A stretch of 64,000 nucleotides of DNA from Rhodanobacteraceae bacterium (GTDB lineage: Bacteria > Pseudomonadota > Gammaproteobacteria > Xanthomonadales > Rhodanobacteraceae), in assembly GCA_003142815.1 (NCBI GenBank), contig PLNP01000044.1, positions 18,169 to 82,168 of the forward strand. Direction: 5' to 3'. Position numbers and translations under genes: made by a program. Under the pieces are notes generated by a model, which saw only the letters and a program-made list of their open reading frames with translations, was not told the DNA's origin and ran no database searches. Below, one piece after another: positions 46,247-55,172 of the stretch (positions are counted from its first letter, which is position 1; every line of letters starts with the position of its first letter).

Positions 46247-46280
46247 TTCTTCGTTCGCTGATCGGCGAGGCAACCATCTC

Positions 46281-46370
46281 CATCCACCCAATCCTCCCCT
46301 TTAAGGGGAGGGCTTGAGCAGCGCGGGGAAGCAATGCCGGGCTCCCTCCCCTTCAAGGGGAGGGCTTGGG
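46281..46370. repeat. CCTCCCCTT/AAGGGGAGG palindromes, two direct copies
   Basis: TCCTCCCCTTTAAGGGGAGG GCTTG and CCCTCCCCTTCAAGGGGAGG GCTTG are two perfect short palindromes in direct order about 50 bases apart. A relative (GCCCTCCCCTTCAAGGGAAG) lies at about 62861-62879. It lies between the DUF481 and hemC stops. Confidence 0.7.
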
Positions 46371-46374
46371 CATC

Positions 46375-47292
46375 TTATGGCTGGGCGCGGAGCATCTCGT
46401 CGGCTCCTTGTTCGCGCAGGAGTTCGGCGACGCGCTCGCCAAGAGTTTTCGGATCATCGAGCGCGCCCTGCGCCGACGCCCGGATCAGTCGTCCGCTCCG
46501 CGCATCGCCGACCAGACCCCACAGCGCGAGTCCGGCTTCGATTTCCACGCAATAACCCGCAATCGGCACGTTGCAGCTGCCGTGCAGGCGCAGGTTCATG
46601 GTGCGCTCGGCGGCGACGCAACGATGTGTGTGCGCATCGTCGAGCACCTGCACGCGTTCGCGCGAGGCCGTGTCGCCAGCACGGCACTCGATCGCGATCG
46701 CGCCTTGCGCGACGGCCGGCAGCCAATCCGGTGCGGTGAGTCGCGCGGTAATCCTGGAGCCCAGTCCGAGTCGTTCGATGCCGGCGCAGGCAAGGATGAT
46801 CGCGTCGTAATCGCACGCGTCGAGCTTCGCCAATCGCGTGTTCACGTTGCCGCGCAGATCGAGCAATTCCAGATCCGGCCGCAGCGCACGCAATTGCGCC
46901 TGCCGCCGCAACGACGAGGTGCCGACGCGCGCGCCGCGCGGCAGTTCGTCGAAACGCGCGTATGCATTGCTGATGAACGCATCGGCCGCGTCGGCGCGTT
47001 CGAGCACGGCGCCGATCGCGAAGCCGGGTTCCAGTTGCATCGGCACATCCTTGAACGAATGCACCGCGATTTCTGCGCGATGTTCCAGCATCGCGACTTC
47101 GAGTTCCTTCAGGAACAGGCCCTTGCCGCCGATTTCGGCGAGCGGACGATCGATGATCTGATCGCCGCGCGTGGTCATCGGCACCAGTTCGACGTTGAGG
47201 TCGGCGTGCACTGCGCGCAAACGCGCGGCGACGTGTTCGGCCTGCCACAGCGCAAGCGCGCTTTGGCGCGTGGCGATGCGCAACTTCTTCAT
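46375..47292 (-). CDS. hemC: Hydroxymethylbilane synthase (porphobilinogen deaminase)
   Basis: The product has 305 residues, the standard length. It joins four porphobilinogens into the linear tetrapyrrole of haem synthesis. [19 protein letters not shown] opens the fold; [12 protein letters not shown] and [17 protein letters not shown] (catalytic Asp loop and substrate-binding Arg pair) and [11 protein letters not shown] (Cys carrying the dipyrromethane cofactor) are intact. The ATG at 47292 overlaps the algR stop by four bases (ATGA), so algZ-algR-hemC are translationally coupled, as in pseudomonads and xanthomonads. Confidence 0.96.
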   Translation of the reverse strand: MKKLRIATRQSALALWQAEHVAARLRAVHADLNVELVPMTTRGDQIIDRPLAEIGGKGLFLKELEVAMLEHRAEIAVHSFKDVPMQLEPGFAIGAVLERADAADAFISNAYARFDELPRGARVGTSSLRRQAQLRALRPDLELLDLRGNVNTRLAKLDACDYDAIILACAGIERLGLGSRITARLTAPDWLPAVAQGAIAIECRAGDTASRERVQVLDDAHTHRCVAAERTMNLRLHGSCNVPIAGYCVEIEAGLALWGLVGDARSGRLIRASAQGALDDPKTLGERVAELLREQGADEMLRAQP

Positions 47293-48023
47293 AACGTGCG
47301 GACCAGTTTGCGTAACGCCGGAAGGTTGCGCCGGCTGACTTCGAGGGTGTCGGTCACGCCATTGATATTGGCGAGCAGACGGCCATCCGGCGCGCGCGTC
47401 AGCCCGGACAGCTTGGCGAGCGCGACCAGACAGTTGCGGTGGATACGCACGAAGCGGCCTTCGAATTCGTCTTCGAGCGATTTCAGGGGCTCTTCGATCA
47501 ACACTTCGCCCTTGGCGTGGTGCACGACGACGTACTTGTCCTCGGCCAGCAGGTAGTCGATGTCGGCGATCGGCACCAGCACCAGGTTGCCGCGCACGCG
47601 CGCGCACAGATGCGAGCGCTTGCGCCCGGGCGCAGCGGCCTGCTCGATGTGGCGCGTCTCATCGCCGCTCCATCGACGCGCCTTCGCGAGCGCCGCGCGC
47701 AGACGTTCGCCGCGGACCGGCTTGACCAGGTAATCGACCGCGTTCGCCTCGAACGCGGCCAGCGCGTGATCCTCCAACGCGGTGCAGAAGATCACCGCGG
47801 GCGGCGTTTCCAGTGCGCCGAGATGGCGCGCGGTTTCGAGGCCGTCCATGACCGGCATGCGGATGTCGAGCAGGACCAGATCCGGGCGCAGGCGCGCGGC
47901 CATCTCCAGTGCCTCGCGACCATTGCCGGCCTCGCCAACGACCTTCACGCCATCGATTTCGGCGAGCAGCGCGAGCATGCGTTCGCGCGCCAGCGGTTCG
48001 TCGTCGACGACAAGCACGTTCAT
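47289..48023 (-). CDS. algR: LytTR response regulator AlgR
   Basis: The product has 244 residues. The receiver (about 1-115) reads [20 protein letters not shown], with phospho-acceptor [13 protein letters not shown], and DYLVKPV with the switch Lys. The LytTR DNA-binding domain (about 140-240) reads [20 protein letters not shown] and [16 protein letters not shown]. In related bacteria it controls alginate-like exopolysaccharide and pilus or virulence genes. Its start overlaps the algZ stop by four bases. Confidence 0.9.
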   Translation of the reverse strand: MNVLVVDDEPLARERMLALLAEIDGVKVVGEAGNGREALEMAARLRPDLVLLDIRMPVMDGLETARHLGALETPPAVIFCTALEDHALAAFEANAVDYLVKPVRGERLRAALAKARRWSGDETRHIEQAAAPGRKRSHLCARVRGNLVLVPIADIDYLLAEDKYVVVHHAKGEVLIEEPLKSLEDEFEGRFVRIHRNCLVALAKLSGLTRAPDGRLLANINGVTDTLEVSRRNLPALRKLVRTL

Positions 48024-49066
48024 CCGACCAGCGTCCGCGGCAAACGCACATTCACGGTGAAATTCTCCGGTCCCGATTGGACGCGCAACTCGCCGCGCGC
48101 ACCGAAATGGTACTCGATGCGCGCGCGCACGTTCGCGAGCGCGACGCCGTTGCGTTTGCTCGGCGCGTCCACCGCCAACGGATTGGTGATCACGATCTCG
48201 ACGCCGTCCGCGAGGCGCCGCCCGTGCACGCCCAGCGTGCCGCCATCCGCGCGCGGCTGGATGCCGTGGTAGACCGCGTTCTCGATCAGCGGCTGCAGCA
48301 GCAGGCGCGGCATCGCGAACTCGCGCGGCAGTTCGGCGACGTCCATGTCGACCCGGAGGCGGTCGCCAAGCCGCAGGCGTTCGATCTGCAGATAGCGCGC
48401 GATCAGATCGAGTTCCTCACCGAGCGTGCCGTGCGCGTCGTTCGCGCCGAGCGCGGCGCGGAACAGGTCTGCCAGATCCTCGACCGTGCGTTCAGCTTCC
48501 GCCGGCCGGGTGCGGATCAGGCTTGCGATCGTGTTCATGCTGTTGAACAGGAAGTGCGGGCGGATGCGCGCCTGCAGCGCGTCAACTTGTGCCTTCGAGG
48601 CGGCGCGCACGCGTTCGCGCCATTGTTCGAGCACAAACAGATAACGCAGCAAGGCGGCCGCGATCAGTGCGCAGATAGCGGTGTTGCCCAGCACGAAGCG
48701 CAGGCTGGAACCCACCGGTACGCTGAGTCCGAGGCCGAGCGCCTGGTCCATCTGGCAGACCACGGCGCTCGCGAGCGCGGTCACCAGCAGGCTCCCGACC
48801 CAGGCAATGACGAAACCGGCGCGCGCGCCGAGACGTTCCAGCGGCCGGCGCAGCGAACACAACACAACCGCGTTGAGCAGCGCCAGCCATTGCACATAGA
48901 CGCTGACCACGCCGAGCCGCGGCAGCCACGGCCGCAGGTGCGACTCCGGCGCGAGCACGATCACCAGTGCGACCAGCTCGGCGACGATCGTCACCGCAAA
49001 CAGCGTCGGCGCGCTGCAGAACTGCGGCAGCCAGTTCGGTGTCGTGGTGGTGCTGCGTTGCTGCAC
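48020..49066 (-). CDS. algZ: LytS-type sensor kinase AlgZ
   Basis: The product has 348 residues. Four membrane helices lie in the first 150 residues (TIVAELVALVIVLAP, VYVQWLALLNAVVLC, FVIAWVGSLLVTALA, FVLGNTAICALIAAALLRYL). The His_kinase domain contains LQARIRPHFLFNSMNTIASL (phospho-His box) and LLLQPLIENAVYHGIQP (N-box). It lacks a separate sensor domain. It should phosphorylate AlgR, encoded four bases overlapping downstream. Confidence 0.9.
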   Translation of the reverse strand: MQQRSTTTTPNWLPQFCSAPTLFAVTIVAELVALVIVLAPESHLRPWLPRLGVVSVYVQWLALLNAVVLCSLRRPLERLGARAGFVIAWVGSLLVTALASAVVCQMDQALGLGLSVPVGSSLRFVLGNTAICALIAAALLRYLFVLEQWRERVRAASKAQVDALQARIRPHFLFNSMNTIASLIRTRPAEAERTVEDLADLFRAALGANDAHGTLGEELDLIARYLQIERLRLGDRLRVDMDVAELPREFAMPRLLLQPLIENAVYHGIQPRADGGTLGVHGRRLADGVEIVITNPLAVDAPSKRNGVALANVRARIEYHFGARGELRVQSGPENFTVNVRLPRTLVG

Positions 49067-49091
49067 CGGTCTTTCCCCCTATTCTGGTCCC

Positions 49092-49165
49092 TGTAGGAGC
49101 GGCTTCAGCCGCGATGCTCTTGCGATGCCAAACATGAAAACATCGCGGCTGAAGCCGCTCCTACA
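49092..49165. repeat. REP-like long palindrome (GTAGGAGCGGCTTCAGCCGCGATG)
   Basis: TGTAGGAGCGGCTTCAGCCG and CGATG on the left, with the exact reverse complement CATCG CGGCTGAAGCCGCTCCTACA on the right, separated by about 24 bases. It forms a near-perfect 25-bp stem. It lies between algZ and the esterase gene. This is the best-preserved copy of the family seen at 2782, 36965 and 52494. Confidence 0.85.
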
Positions 49166-49182
49166 TTAGCAGGATGCGCGAC

Positions 49183-49854
49183 TCAGCTCATTGGGGCGAG
49201 GCGCTTGCCGATCCACGTTCGCAGATCGGCGATTTCCTGCGCGCAGACCTGGTGTGCCATCGGATAGCTGTGCCACTCGACCGCGTAGCCAAATGCCTTG
49301 AGCGCATCGCGGCTGGCTTCGCCGAGCGCCTGCGGCATGATGGCATCGACACTGCCATGTCCAAAAAAAATCGGCACGCTCGCGCTTGCCGTGCTGCGTT
49401 CCAGACTGGTCTTCGCGGCGAGCGGCAGATAGGTCGACAGTGCGACGATGCCGCCAAGCGTTGCCCCATGGCGCACCCCACCGGCGAGTACGATGGCGCC
49501 GCCCTGCGAGAATCCGGCGACGATTACGCGCTCGGACGCCACGTCGCGTTCGGCCTCGCGCGCAATCAGCTCATCGAGCGCAGCGATCGATTCGCGGATG
49601 CCGATCTCATCCTGCTTGTCGGCGATCTGCGTGCCGCGGATGTCGTACCACGCGCGCATCGCCATGCCGTTGTTGATCGTGACCGGCCGCACCGGCGCAT
49701 GCGGAAACACGAAGCGCAGCGCCGGCCAGGCGCGGTCGACCAGTTCCGGCACGATCGGCGCGAAGTCATTGCCATCGGCGCCGAGGCCGTGCAACCAGAT
49801 CACGCTGTGGCGCGGGTTCGGCGCAGTTTCGATTTCGACGCAGGGCAGGGGCAT
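49183..49854 (-). CDS. Alpha/beta-hydrolase carboxylesterase (EstB/YpfH-like)
   Basis: The product has 223 residues, the small serine carboxylesterase size. The oxyanion HGLGADGNDF, nucleophile AGFSQGGAIVL (Ser in GFSQGG), Asp in FGHGSVDAIMP and His in YPMAHQVC form the triad. It belongs to the phospholipase/carboxylesterase family that cleaves short acyl esters. The ATG at 49854 (MPLPCVEIE) is preferred to 49893, whose extra 13 residues are not family-like. Confidence 0.88.
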   Translation of the reverse strand: MPLPCVEIETAPNPRHSVIWLHGLGADGNDFAPIVPELVDRAWPALRFVFPHAPVRPVTINNGMAMRAWYDIRGTQIADKQDEIGIRESIAALDELIAREAERDVASERVIVAGFSQGGAIVLAGGVRHGATLGGIVALSTYLPLAAKTSLERSTASASVPIFFGHGSVDAIMPQALGEASRDALKAFGYAVEWHSYPMAHQVCAQEIADLRTWIGKRLAPMS

Positions 49855-49995
49855 GGCGGGAGCGGGCAGTCGGGAATCCGGACATGATGCCACGCGCGGC
49901 AGGCCCGGTTGGCGCTACGCTGACTTTTGGCAGATTGCCCGGATCGTCGCAGCCGTTATGCTGCGTGCTTTGCCACGCCATCCCGGAGCCATCGC

Positions 49996-52449
49996 ATGCA
50001 TCGTGCGCTCGTCGCCAGCCTCGTCACCCTGCTTACCTTTCTCGCCGCGCCTGCGCGCGCGGTCACGATCGAACAGGCGATGGCCGATCCGGACTGGATC
50101 GGGGCGCCGGTCGAGCGTGCGTACTGGAGTGTCGATGGGCACAGCCTCTATTACGACGTCAAGCAGAAGGGTTCGTCGATCCGCGACCTGCATCGCGTCG
50201 ACCTCGCCGATGGCAAGGACACGATCGTCGACCCGCAGGCGATGGCCAATGCGGACGGTGCCGACGCGGTGTTCGACCGCACGCATGCGCGCGCCGCGTT
50301 CGTGCGCAATGGCGATGTGTTCATCCGCGAGGTCGCCAACGGTCGCCTGATCCAGGTCACGCGCACGCCGCAGCCGGAAACCTCGCCGCAGTTTTCCGCG
50401 GATGGCCGCGCGCTGCACTATCGCAGCGGCAGCGAGTGGTTCGTCTACGACATCGTCGGTGGCGTCAGTTCGGCTGCGGCAATCGTCAAGGCCGAGAAGG
50501 ACCCGGACGCGAAGAAGCCGGACGATCTCGGCCAGCAGCAGCTGCGCTATTTCTCGACGCTGCGCAAGATCAAGGCCGACCGCGACGCGCAGAAGCAGCA
50601 CGCCGACGAGTTCGCGAAGGGTGATGCGACGCGCGCGCCGCTGCCGTTCTACATCGGCGACGACGTGAAGATCGAAGGCACTGCGCTGTCGCCGAACGGT
50701 CGTGCGCTGCTTGTCGTGACCTCGCCGAAAGGCTACGACGCCGGCCAGCGCGGCAAGCTGCAGCGCTTCGTCACCGAATCGGGTTACGAGGAACAGGAGG
50801 ACGAGCGCACCCGCGTCGGCCGCAACGATCCGGCACCGCAGTCGCTGCTGCTGCTCGATCTGGCCGGGCACGAGCAGCACAAGCTGGGCGTGGAGGATCT
50901 TCCCGGCATTCATGGCGACCCGTTGAAGACGGTGCGCGAGGAGAATGAAAAGCTCAAGCGCGAGCGCGGCATCGATACGAAATCCGACAACAAGGACGAC
51001 AATTCCGCGGACAAGAAGAAGGATGGCAAGAAGGACGACAAGCCGAAGACGCGTGCCGTGCGCATCATCTCCAAGGCCGAGGACGGCGGTGGCGGTGGTA
51101 TCGCGTGGAGCGAGGACGGCACGTCGCTGGCGATCCAGATCCGCGCGATCGACAACAAGGACCGCTGGATCGCGACGGTCGATTTCGGCGCGCACAAGCT
51201 GGTCAATCAGCATCGCCTCACCGATCCGGCCTGGATCAACTGGAATTTCAACGAATTCGGCTGGGCGAAGGACAACCGCACGCTCTGGTACGTGTCGGAG
51301 GAAACCGGCTACGCGCAGCTCTACGCGAAGACGCCGGGCGGCAACGCGAACGCGCTGACCCGCGGGAAGTTCGAGGTATCGCATCCGGTACTGTCGCCGG
51401 ATGGCAAGTGGTTCTACCTGCGCGCGAACGTGCAAGCGCCGTATTCCTACGATGTGTACCGGGTCGCGACCGACGGCGGCACGCTCGAACGCGTGACGTC
51501 GCTGAAAGGGATGGAGAGCTTCGCGCTGTCGCCGGACGGCAGGCAGCTCGCGGTGTTGCATTCGAGTTCGTACGTGCCAACCCAACTCGCGGTGGTCGGC
51601 GCGGCAAGCGGCGCCGCGCCGCGCGACCTCACCGACACGCGCACGCCCGAATACAAGGCCCTGCTATGGCCGGCGCTCGACATCGTCGAGGTGCCGTCGT
51701 CGCATACGAAGCAGCCGATTTACGCGAAGTTCTACAAGCCGAAGGATTTCGATCCATCGAGGAAATACCCGGCCGTGCTGTTCGTGCACGGTGCTGGCTA
51801 CACGCAGAACGTGCACAGCGGCTGGCCGTACTACTTCCGCGAGCAGATGTTCCACAACCTGCTGACCGAACACGGCTATGTCGTGCTCGACATGGATTAT
51901 CGCGCCAGCGAAGGCTACGGCCGCGACTGGCGCACCGCGATCTACCGCGACATGGGCCATCCCGAGCTCGAGGACCTGATCGACGGCGTGCACTGGCTCC
52001 AGAAAACGCAATCGGTCGATCCGCAGCGCGTCGGCCTGTACGGCGGTTCGTACGGTGGCTTCATGACCCTGATCGCGATGTTCCGCGCGCCCGACGTGTT
52101 CAAGGCCGGCGCCGCGCTGCGCCCGGTCACCGACTGGACTCAGTACAACCACGAGTACACCTCGAACATCCTTAACGATCCGCAGATCGATCCGATCGCC
52201 TACGAGCGTTCCTCACCGATCGAGTTTGCCGATGGCCTCAAGGGCGCGCTGCTGATCTGCCACGGCATGATCGACAATAACGTGCTGTTCGAGGATTCGG
52301 TGCGGCTGCACCAGAAATTGATAGAACTGCACAAGGACAACTACGAGGTGGCCGCGTATCCGATGGAGCGCCACGGTTTCGTGCACGCCGATTCGTGGCT
52401 CGACGAATACAAGCGCATCTACAAACTGTTCGAGGCGAACCTGAAGTAA
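49996..52449 (+). CDS. S9 family peptidase (dipeptidyl/acyl-aminoacyl peptidase type)
   Basis: The product has 817 residues. A signal peptide (LVASLVTLLTFLAAPARA) is followed by a beta-propeller (WD40-like TolB repeats, about 30-560). The C-terminal hydrolase (about 570-817) has FVHGAGYTQNVHSGW, the nucleophile in GLYGGSYGGFMTL, Asp in CHGMIDNNVLFEDS and His in ERHGFVHADSW. A Lys/Asp-rich stretch (KSDNKDDNSADKKKDGKKDD, about residues 325-350) is a long flexible insertion. It is exported or periplasmic and probably trims peptides. The ATG at 49996 after GGAG gives the signal peptide. Confidence 0.92.
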   Translation: MHRALVASLVTLLTFLAAPARAVTIEQAMADPDWIGAPVERAYWSVDGHSLYYDVKQKGSSIRDLHRVDLADGKDTIVDPQAMANADGADAVFDRTHARAAFVRNGDVFIREVANGRLIQVTRTPQPETSPQFSADGRALHYRSGSEWFVYDIVGGVSSAAAIVKAEKDPDAKKPDDLGQQQLRYFSTLRKIKADRDAQKQHADEFAKGDATRAPLPFYIGDDVKIEGTALSPNGRALLVVTSPKGYDAGQRGKLQRFVTESGYEEQEDERTRVGRNDPAPQSLLLLDLAGHEQHKLGVEDLPGIHGDPLKTVREENEKLKRERGIDTKSDNKDDNSADKKKDGKKDDKPKTRAVRIISKAEDGGGGGIAWSEDGTSLAIQIRAIDNKDRWIATVDFGAHKLVNQHRLTDPAWINWNFNEFGWAKDNRTLWYVSEETGYAQLYAKTPGGNANALTRGKFEVSHPVLSPDGKWFYLRANVQAPYSYDVYRVATDGGTLERVTSLKGMESFALSPDGRQLAVLHSSSYVPTQLAVVGAASGAAPRDLTDTRTPEYKALLWPALDIVEVPSSHTKQPIYAKFYKPKDFDPSRKYPAVLFVHGAGYTQNVHSGWPYYFREQMFHNLLTEHGYVVLDMDYRASEGYGRDWRTAIYRDMGHPELEDLIDGVHWLQKTQSVDPQRVGLYGGSYGGFMTLIAMFRAPDVFKAGAALRPVTDWTQYNHEYTSNILNDPQIDPIAYERSSPIEFADGLKGALLICHGMIDNNVLFEDSVRLHQKLIELHKDNYEVAAYPMERHGFVHADSWLDEYKRIYKLFEANLK

Positions 52450-52493
52450 GCGCGCCGCGCGCAACTGTCTGGTTTTGGTGCGAGCCGGCTTCT

Positions 52494-52690
52494 CGTAGGA
52501 GCACCCTAAAGGGCACAAGCGGCGGAAGCCGCGATGTTCTCCGGCATGTGCGACGAAAGGCATCGCGCCTTCCGGCGTTTACACCACTTTTGGTGCTCCT
52601 ACCAGGCGCGGGGTATCGCGCTCCCCGGCTCCCCGAAGCGGCTTGGCTTTTCGCTGGGTGGGAGCGGCGCAAGCCGCGATGCGTTTCGTC
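52494..52690. repeat. Mosaic of REP-like repeats (GTAGGAGC and GGAAGCCGCGATG)
   Basis: TCGTAGGAGCACCCT on the left is answered by TTTTGGTGCTCCTACCAGGC near 52590. Between and after these GCGGAAGCCGCGATGTTCTC and GGGAGCGGCGCAAGCCGCGA repeat the same idea. It lies between the S9 peptidase gene and the convergent toxin-antitoxin pair. Confidence 0.7.
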
Positions 52691-52728
52691 GTGGTTCAAC
52701 CCGGTTGTACCTGTCTGCCTGCGCTCGA

Positions 52729-53010
52729 CTACGCAGCCGCGCCCAGCGGAATTTCCCAGCCCGGAAACACCAGCACCGCCGGGTGACACTGCAGCGCCCG
52801 CGCCAGTACCTTTGCGCGCTCGACGCCGAGATTGACCCGGCCATTCTCGATAGCCGAGATCGTGGCTTGTGGAATTCCCGTCCGCTCCGCGAGCTGGTTC
52901 TGGCTGAGCTCCTGCAGCTCGCGGATGATTCTCACCGACTCTCCGACGGAGACTTCGATTCTTTTCCGGGCGGTACGGAACTGTTTCATGTCATGGCCTG
53001 CGGTAGTCAT
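52729..53010 (-). CDS. XRE-family antitoxin (HigA-like)
   Basis: The product has 93 residues. A helix-turn-helix of the XRE type, LSQNQLAERTGIPQATISAI ENGR, begins at about residue 35. The C-terminus (LARALQCHPAVLVFPGWEI) is short and hydrophobic, as in antitoxins that cap a RelE-like toxin. The ATG at 53010 overlaps the toxin end by 20 bases; the ATG at 52989 (MKQFRTARKRIE) is an alternative start. Such proteins usually repress their own operon. It lies downstream of the toxin, the higBA order. Confidence 0.82.
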   Translation of the reverse strand: MTTAGHDMKQFRTARKRIEVSVGESVRIIRELQELSQNQLAERTGIPQATISAIENGRVNLGVERAKVLARALQCHPAVLVFPGWEIPLGAAA

Positions 53011-53275
53011 GCGGCATCACGTGAATGACCTGCACCAGCAGGACATCGGAAACGACTCGATAGATGACCCGCCATTGCAACCCGAGCCGGGATGAGCGGT
53101 GTCCACGCCACTCCCCGGCAAGTGCCTCGTCGTGGAAGCCCTTGATTGCCCGCAGTCCCTGCGGGCCCGAGATTCCGGCAATGTCCTTCCACTTCTCGTA
53201 GCGCTTCAGGATCTCCTCTGGAACCGAACGGGACAGAATCCTGTCGACCTGGCGATGCTCCTCGATGCGCCACAT
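52991..53275 (-). CDS. RelE/ParE-superfamily toxin (HigB-like)
   Basis: The product has 94 residues. RIEEHRQVDRILSRSVPEEI, KRYEKWKDIAGISGPQGLRA and the C-terminal SSRLGLQWRVIYRVVSDVLL ... HVMPHDYRRP match RelE-like mRNA interferases (basic and aromatic residues, terminal His-Asp-Tyr-Arg). It would cleave mRNA on the ribosome if released from its antitoxin. Toxin-first order with overlapping genes is typical of higBA. The pair sits next to the integron integrase, a common place for stabilising modules. Confidence 0.82.
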   Translation of the reverse strand: MWRIEEHRQVDRILSRSVPEEILKRYEKWKDIAGISGPQGLRAIKGFHDEALAGEWRGHRSSRLGLQWRVIYRVVSDVLLVQVIHVMPHDYRRP

Positions 53276-53298
53276 GCTGTATTGTACCTATGCTTTAT

Positions 53299-54375
53299 TT
53301 AGTATGTCACGTCTGTGCGCACGGATTGCGTGCACCTGCGTCGATCCGCCCGGATAGCCGAGCACCGATCCAGCGGACTCAACACCCTATGCCCGACGCG
53401 ATTGAGGACATGCGTGTAAATCATCGTGGTGCTGACGTCCGCATGCCCCAGCAACTCCTGCACGGTGCGGATATCCTGTCCCGACTCCAGCAGGTGCGTC
53501 GCGAAACTGTGTCGCAACGTATGGCAGGTGGCGGGCTTGGCGATCCCGGTACGCCGCACCGCATTCTTCACCGCGCGCTGCAACACCGTCTCATCCAGGT
53601 GATGTCGTCGCACGATGCCATCGCGCGGATCGATGCTGCGCACGCTCGCCGGAAACACGTATTGCCACGCCCACTCGCGCACCGCATGCACATACTTGCG
53701 ATCGAGCGCGTGCGGCAACCACACCTCGCCGAACCCGGTCGCGAGATCACGTTCGTGCAAGCGCCGTGCTTCCGCCAGTTGACCCTGCAACGCATCGGCG
53801 ACCATCGCCGGCAACATCGTGCGCCGATCCTTGCCGCCCTTGCCGTGGCGCACCGTGATCTCGCGGCGCACGAAGTCGATGTCCTGCACGCGCAGCCGCA
53901 TGCACTCCATCAAGCGCAAACCGGCGCCGTACAACAGGCCCGCCATCAGCCAGGTGACGCCGCTCATCTGCGCCAGCAACGCGGTCACTTCATCGCGCGT
54001 CAACACGGTCGGCACCCGCTCCGGCTTTTTCGCGCGCCGGATATTGTCCAGCCACGGCAATTCCTGGCCGAGCACCTCGCGGTACAGGAACAACAACGCG
54101 GACAGCGCCTGGTTCTGGGTTGACGCCGCGACCCTGCCGCGGGTCGCCAGATCAGTCAGAAACGCCTCCACCGCGCGCGCGCCCATGTCGCGCGGATGTC
54201 GCTTGCCGTTGGCGAGGATGAAGCGCCGCACCCAGCCCGCGTACGCCTCCTCGGTGCGCAACGCCAACCCGAGCCGCCGCACCCGCGCGCGCAACTCATC
54301 CAGCAGGCGCGGTCGCGCACCGGGAGCCACCGCGCTTGCCGGCGTCGGTTTCAAGTGAGAGGATCGCATTGCCAT
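53299..54375 (-). CDS. intI: Integron integrase IntI (intact)
   Basis: About 359 residues of a tyrosine recombinase. The N-terminal SAM-like domain has [24 protein letters not shown]. The IntI-type signature [20 protein letters not shown] and [17 protein letters not shown] is present. Catalytic residues are visible: Arg in [13 protein letters not shown], Lys in RHGKGGKDR, His-x2-Arg in [13 protein letters not shown], His/Trp-equivalent in [11 protein letters not shown] and the nucleophile Tyr in [10 protein letters not shown]. The integron-specific insert is present: [20 protein letters not shown], then [14 protein letters not shown]. It catalyses recombination at attI and attC sites. The ATG at 54375 (alternative 54369) is chosen. 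It reads away from the attI-like region on its right. Confidence 0.9.
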   Translation of the reverse strand: MAMRSSHLKPTPASAVAPGARPRLLDELRARVRRLGLALRTEEAYAGWVRRFILANGKRHPRDMGARAVEAFLTDLATRGRVAASTQNQALSALLFLYREVLGQELPWLDNIRRAKKPERVPTVLTRDEVTALLAQMSGVTWLMAGLLYGAGLRLMECMRLRVQDIDFVRREITVRHGKGGKDRRTMLPAMVADALQGQLAEARRLHERDLATGFGEVWLPHALDRKYVHAVREWAWQYVFPASVRSIDPRDGIVRRHHLDETVLQRAVKNAVRRTGIAKPATCHTLRHSFATHLLESGQDIRTVQELLGHADVSTTMIYTHVLNRVGHRVLSPLDRCSAIRADRRRCTQSVRTDVTY

Positions 54376-54399
54376 CGCCGCCACCGCGCTTGAGGAAAG

Positions 54400-54545
54400 C
54401 TGCAAGATTAGGCTGCGGGAATAGGCGGCGCGATCGGCGAAAGCTGTTGGTACGTGTAGGAAATGTCCGACTGCCAAACCCCAAAAAACCGGGTTAGGCT
54501 GCCGGGATAGGCTTCATTTCGTAACCGAATAGGCGTTAGGCCCGG
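54400..54545. other. attI-like region next to intI
   Basis: Two GTTAGGC core sites (GTTRRRY) lie at 54493-54499 and 54535-54541 on the cassette side of intI. The sequence GGTTAGGCTGCCGGGATAGG near 54492 is nearly repeated as ATTAGGCTGCGGGAATAGG near 54406, like the direct repeats that flank attI sites. The second core site, at 54535, is the probable insertion point. Confidence 0.5.
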
Positions 54546-54774
54546 TGATTCGCTTCGTAGTTTGTGCGCTCACTTGGCGCGGCGAAACGCATCGAGTTGG
54601 CACATCAGCACTTCCGTGCAAACCTTTTCCGGCAAGGTTCTTCCGCTTCGCTTCCAGTCCGTGTCCACCAGCCATCCGGCCCTACTCGCAACCGCGCCCA
54701 GTTGTGTCGCATACTCACCATTACCGGGCGAGTGTCCAGGGTGCGCGTGACGCATCTATGGTCGTTGGCCTAAC
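54541..54774 (+). other. Gene-cassette-like segment after attI
   Basis: From the core at 54535 to GCCTAAC at 54768-54774 (RYYYAAC, the R'' end of an attC) lies about 230 bases with short overlapping frames, e.g. 54564-54773 (69 residues, ending TAA inside GCCTAAC as cassette genes often do). The rest of an attC (GTTRRRY) was not found in the next 100 bases, so the cassette end may be lost to the IS1595 remnant. No function can be assigned. Confidence 0.35.
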
Positions 54775-54846
54775 TAGTCCGTAAGAGACTTCCCGTCAAC
54801 TCCACGCAGCTAATGGTCTTGCCTTGAGCTTTCAGGCGATCGCTAG

Positions 54847-55047
54847 TCATCGAGTTTTCCGTTGGTAGTGCGTGTTGCGTTCGCGCGCCCGGTGCAACGC
54901 TCGCGCGCAAGCCGCTTGCGTGCCGTATTGCTTCAAGAAGGCCGGCAACGACGACCGCAGGAAGTCCCCGGGGGACAGACCGGGTTGGAACTGCACACGA
55001 TTCATCGCCATGATCACGTCTCCCGTGGTTGCGTGGAGACTCACCAC
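54847..55047 (-). mobile_element. IS1595-family transposase N-terminal remnant
   Basis: The frame reads MAMNRVQFQPGLSPGDFLRS and YGTQAACARALHRARER, the start of IS1595-type transposases (normally followed by a zinc finger and a DDE domain), then breaks off. The rest of the element is absent. It separates the cassette-like segment from the electron-transfer operon and probably marks the boundary of an insertion or deletion. Confidence 0.7.
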
Positions 55048-55172
55048 GCCGGCTCAACGTCTCATAGATCGCGACGTTGGCTGAGATATGGCGCAAATCA
55101 GGGACCAGGAATAGATCGGCTTTCTCGGCGTGCTGAACAGCTACGTCAAAAACAAAAAAAAGGAAAGATTGT

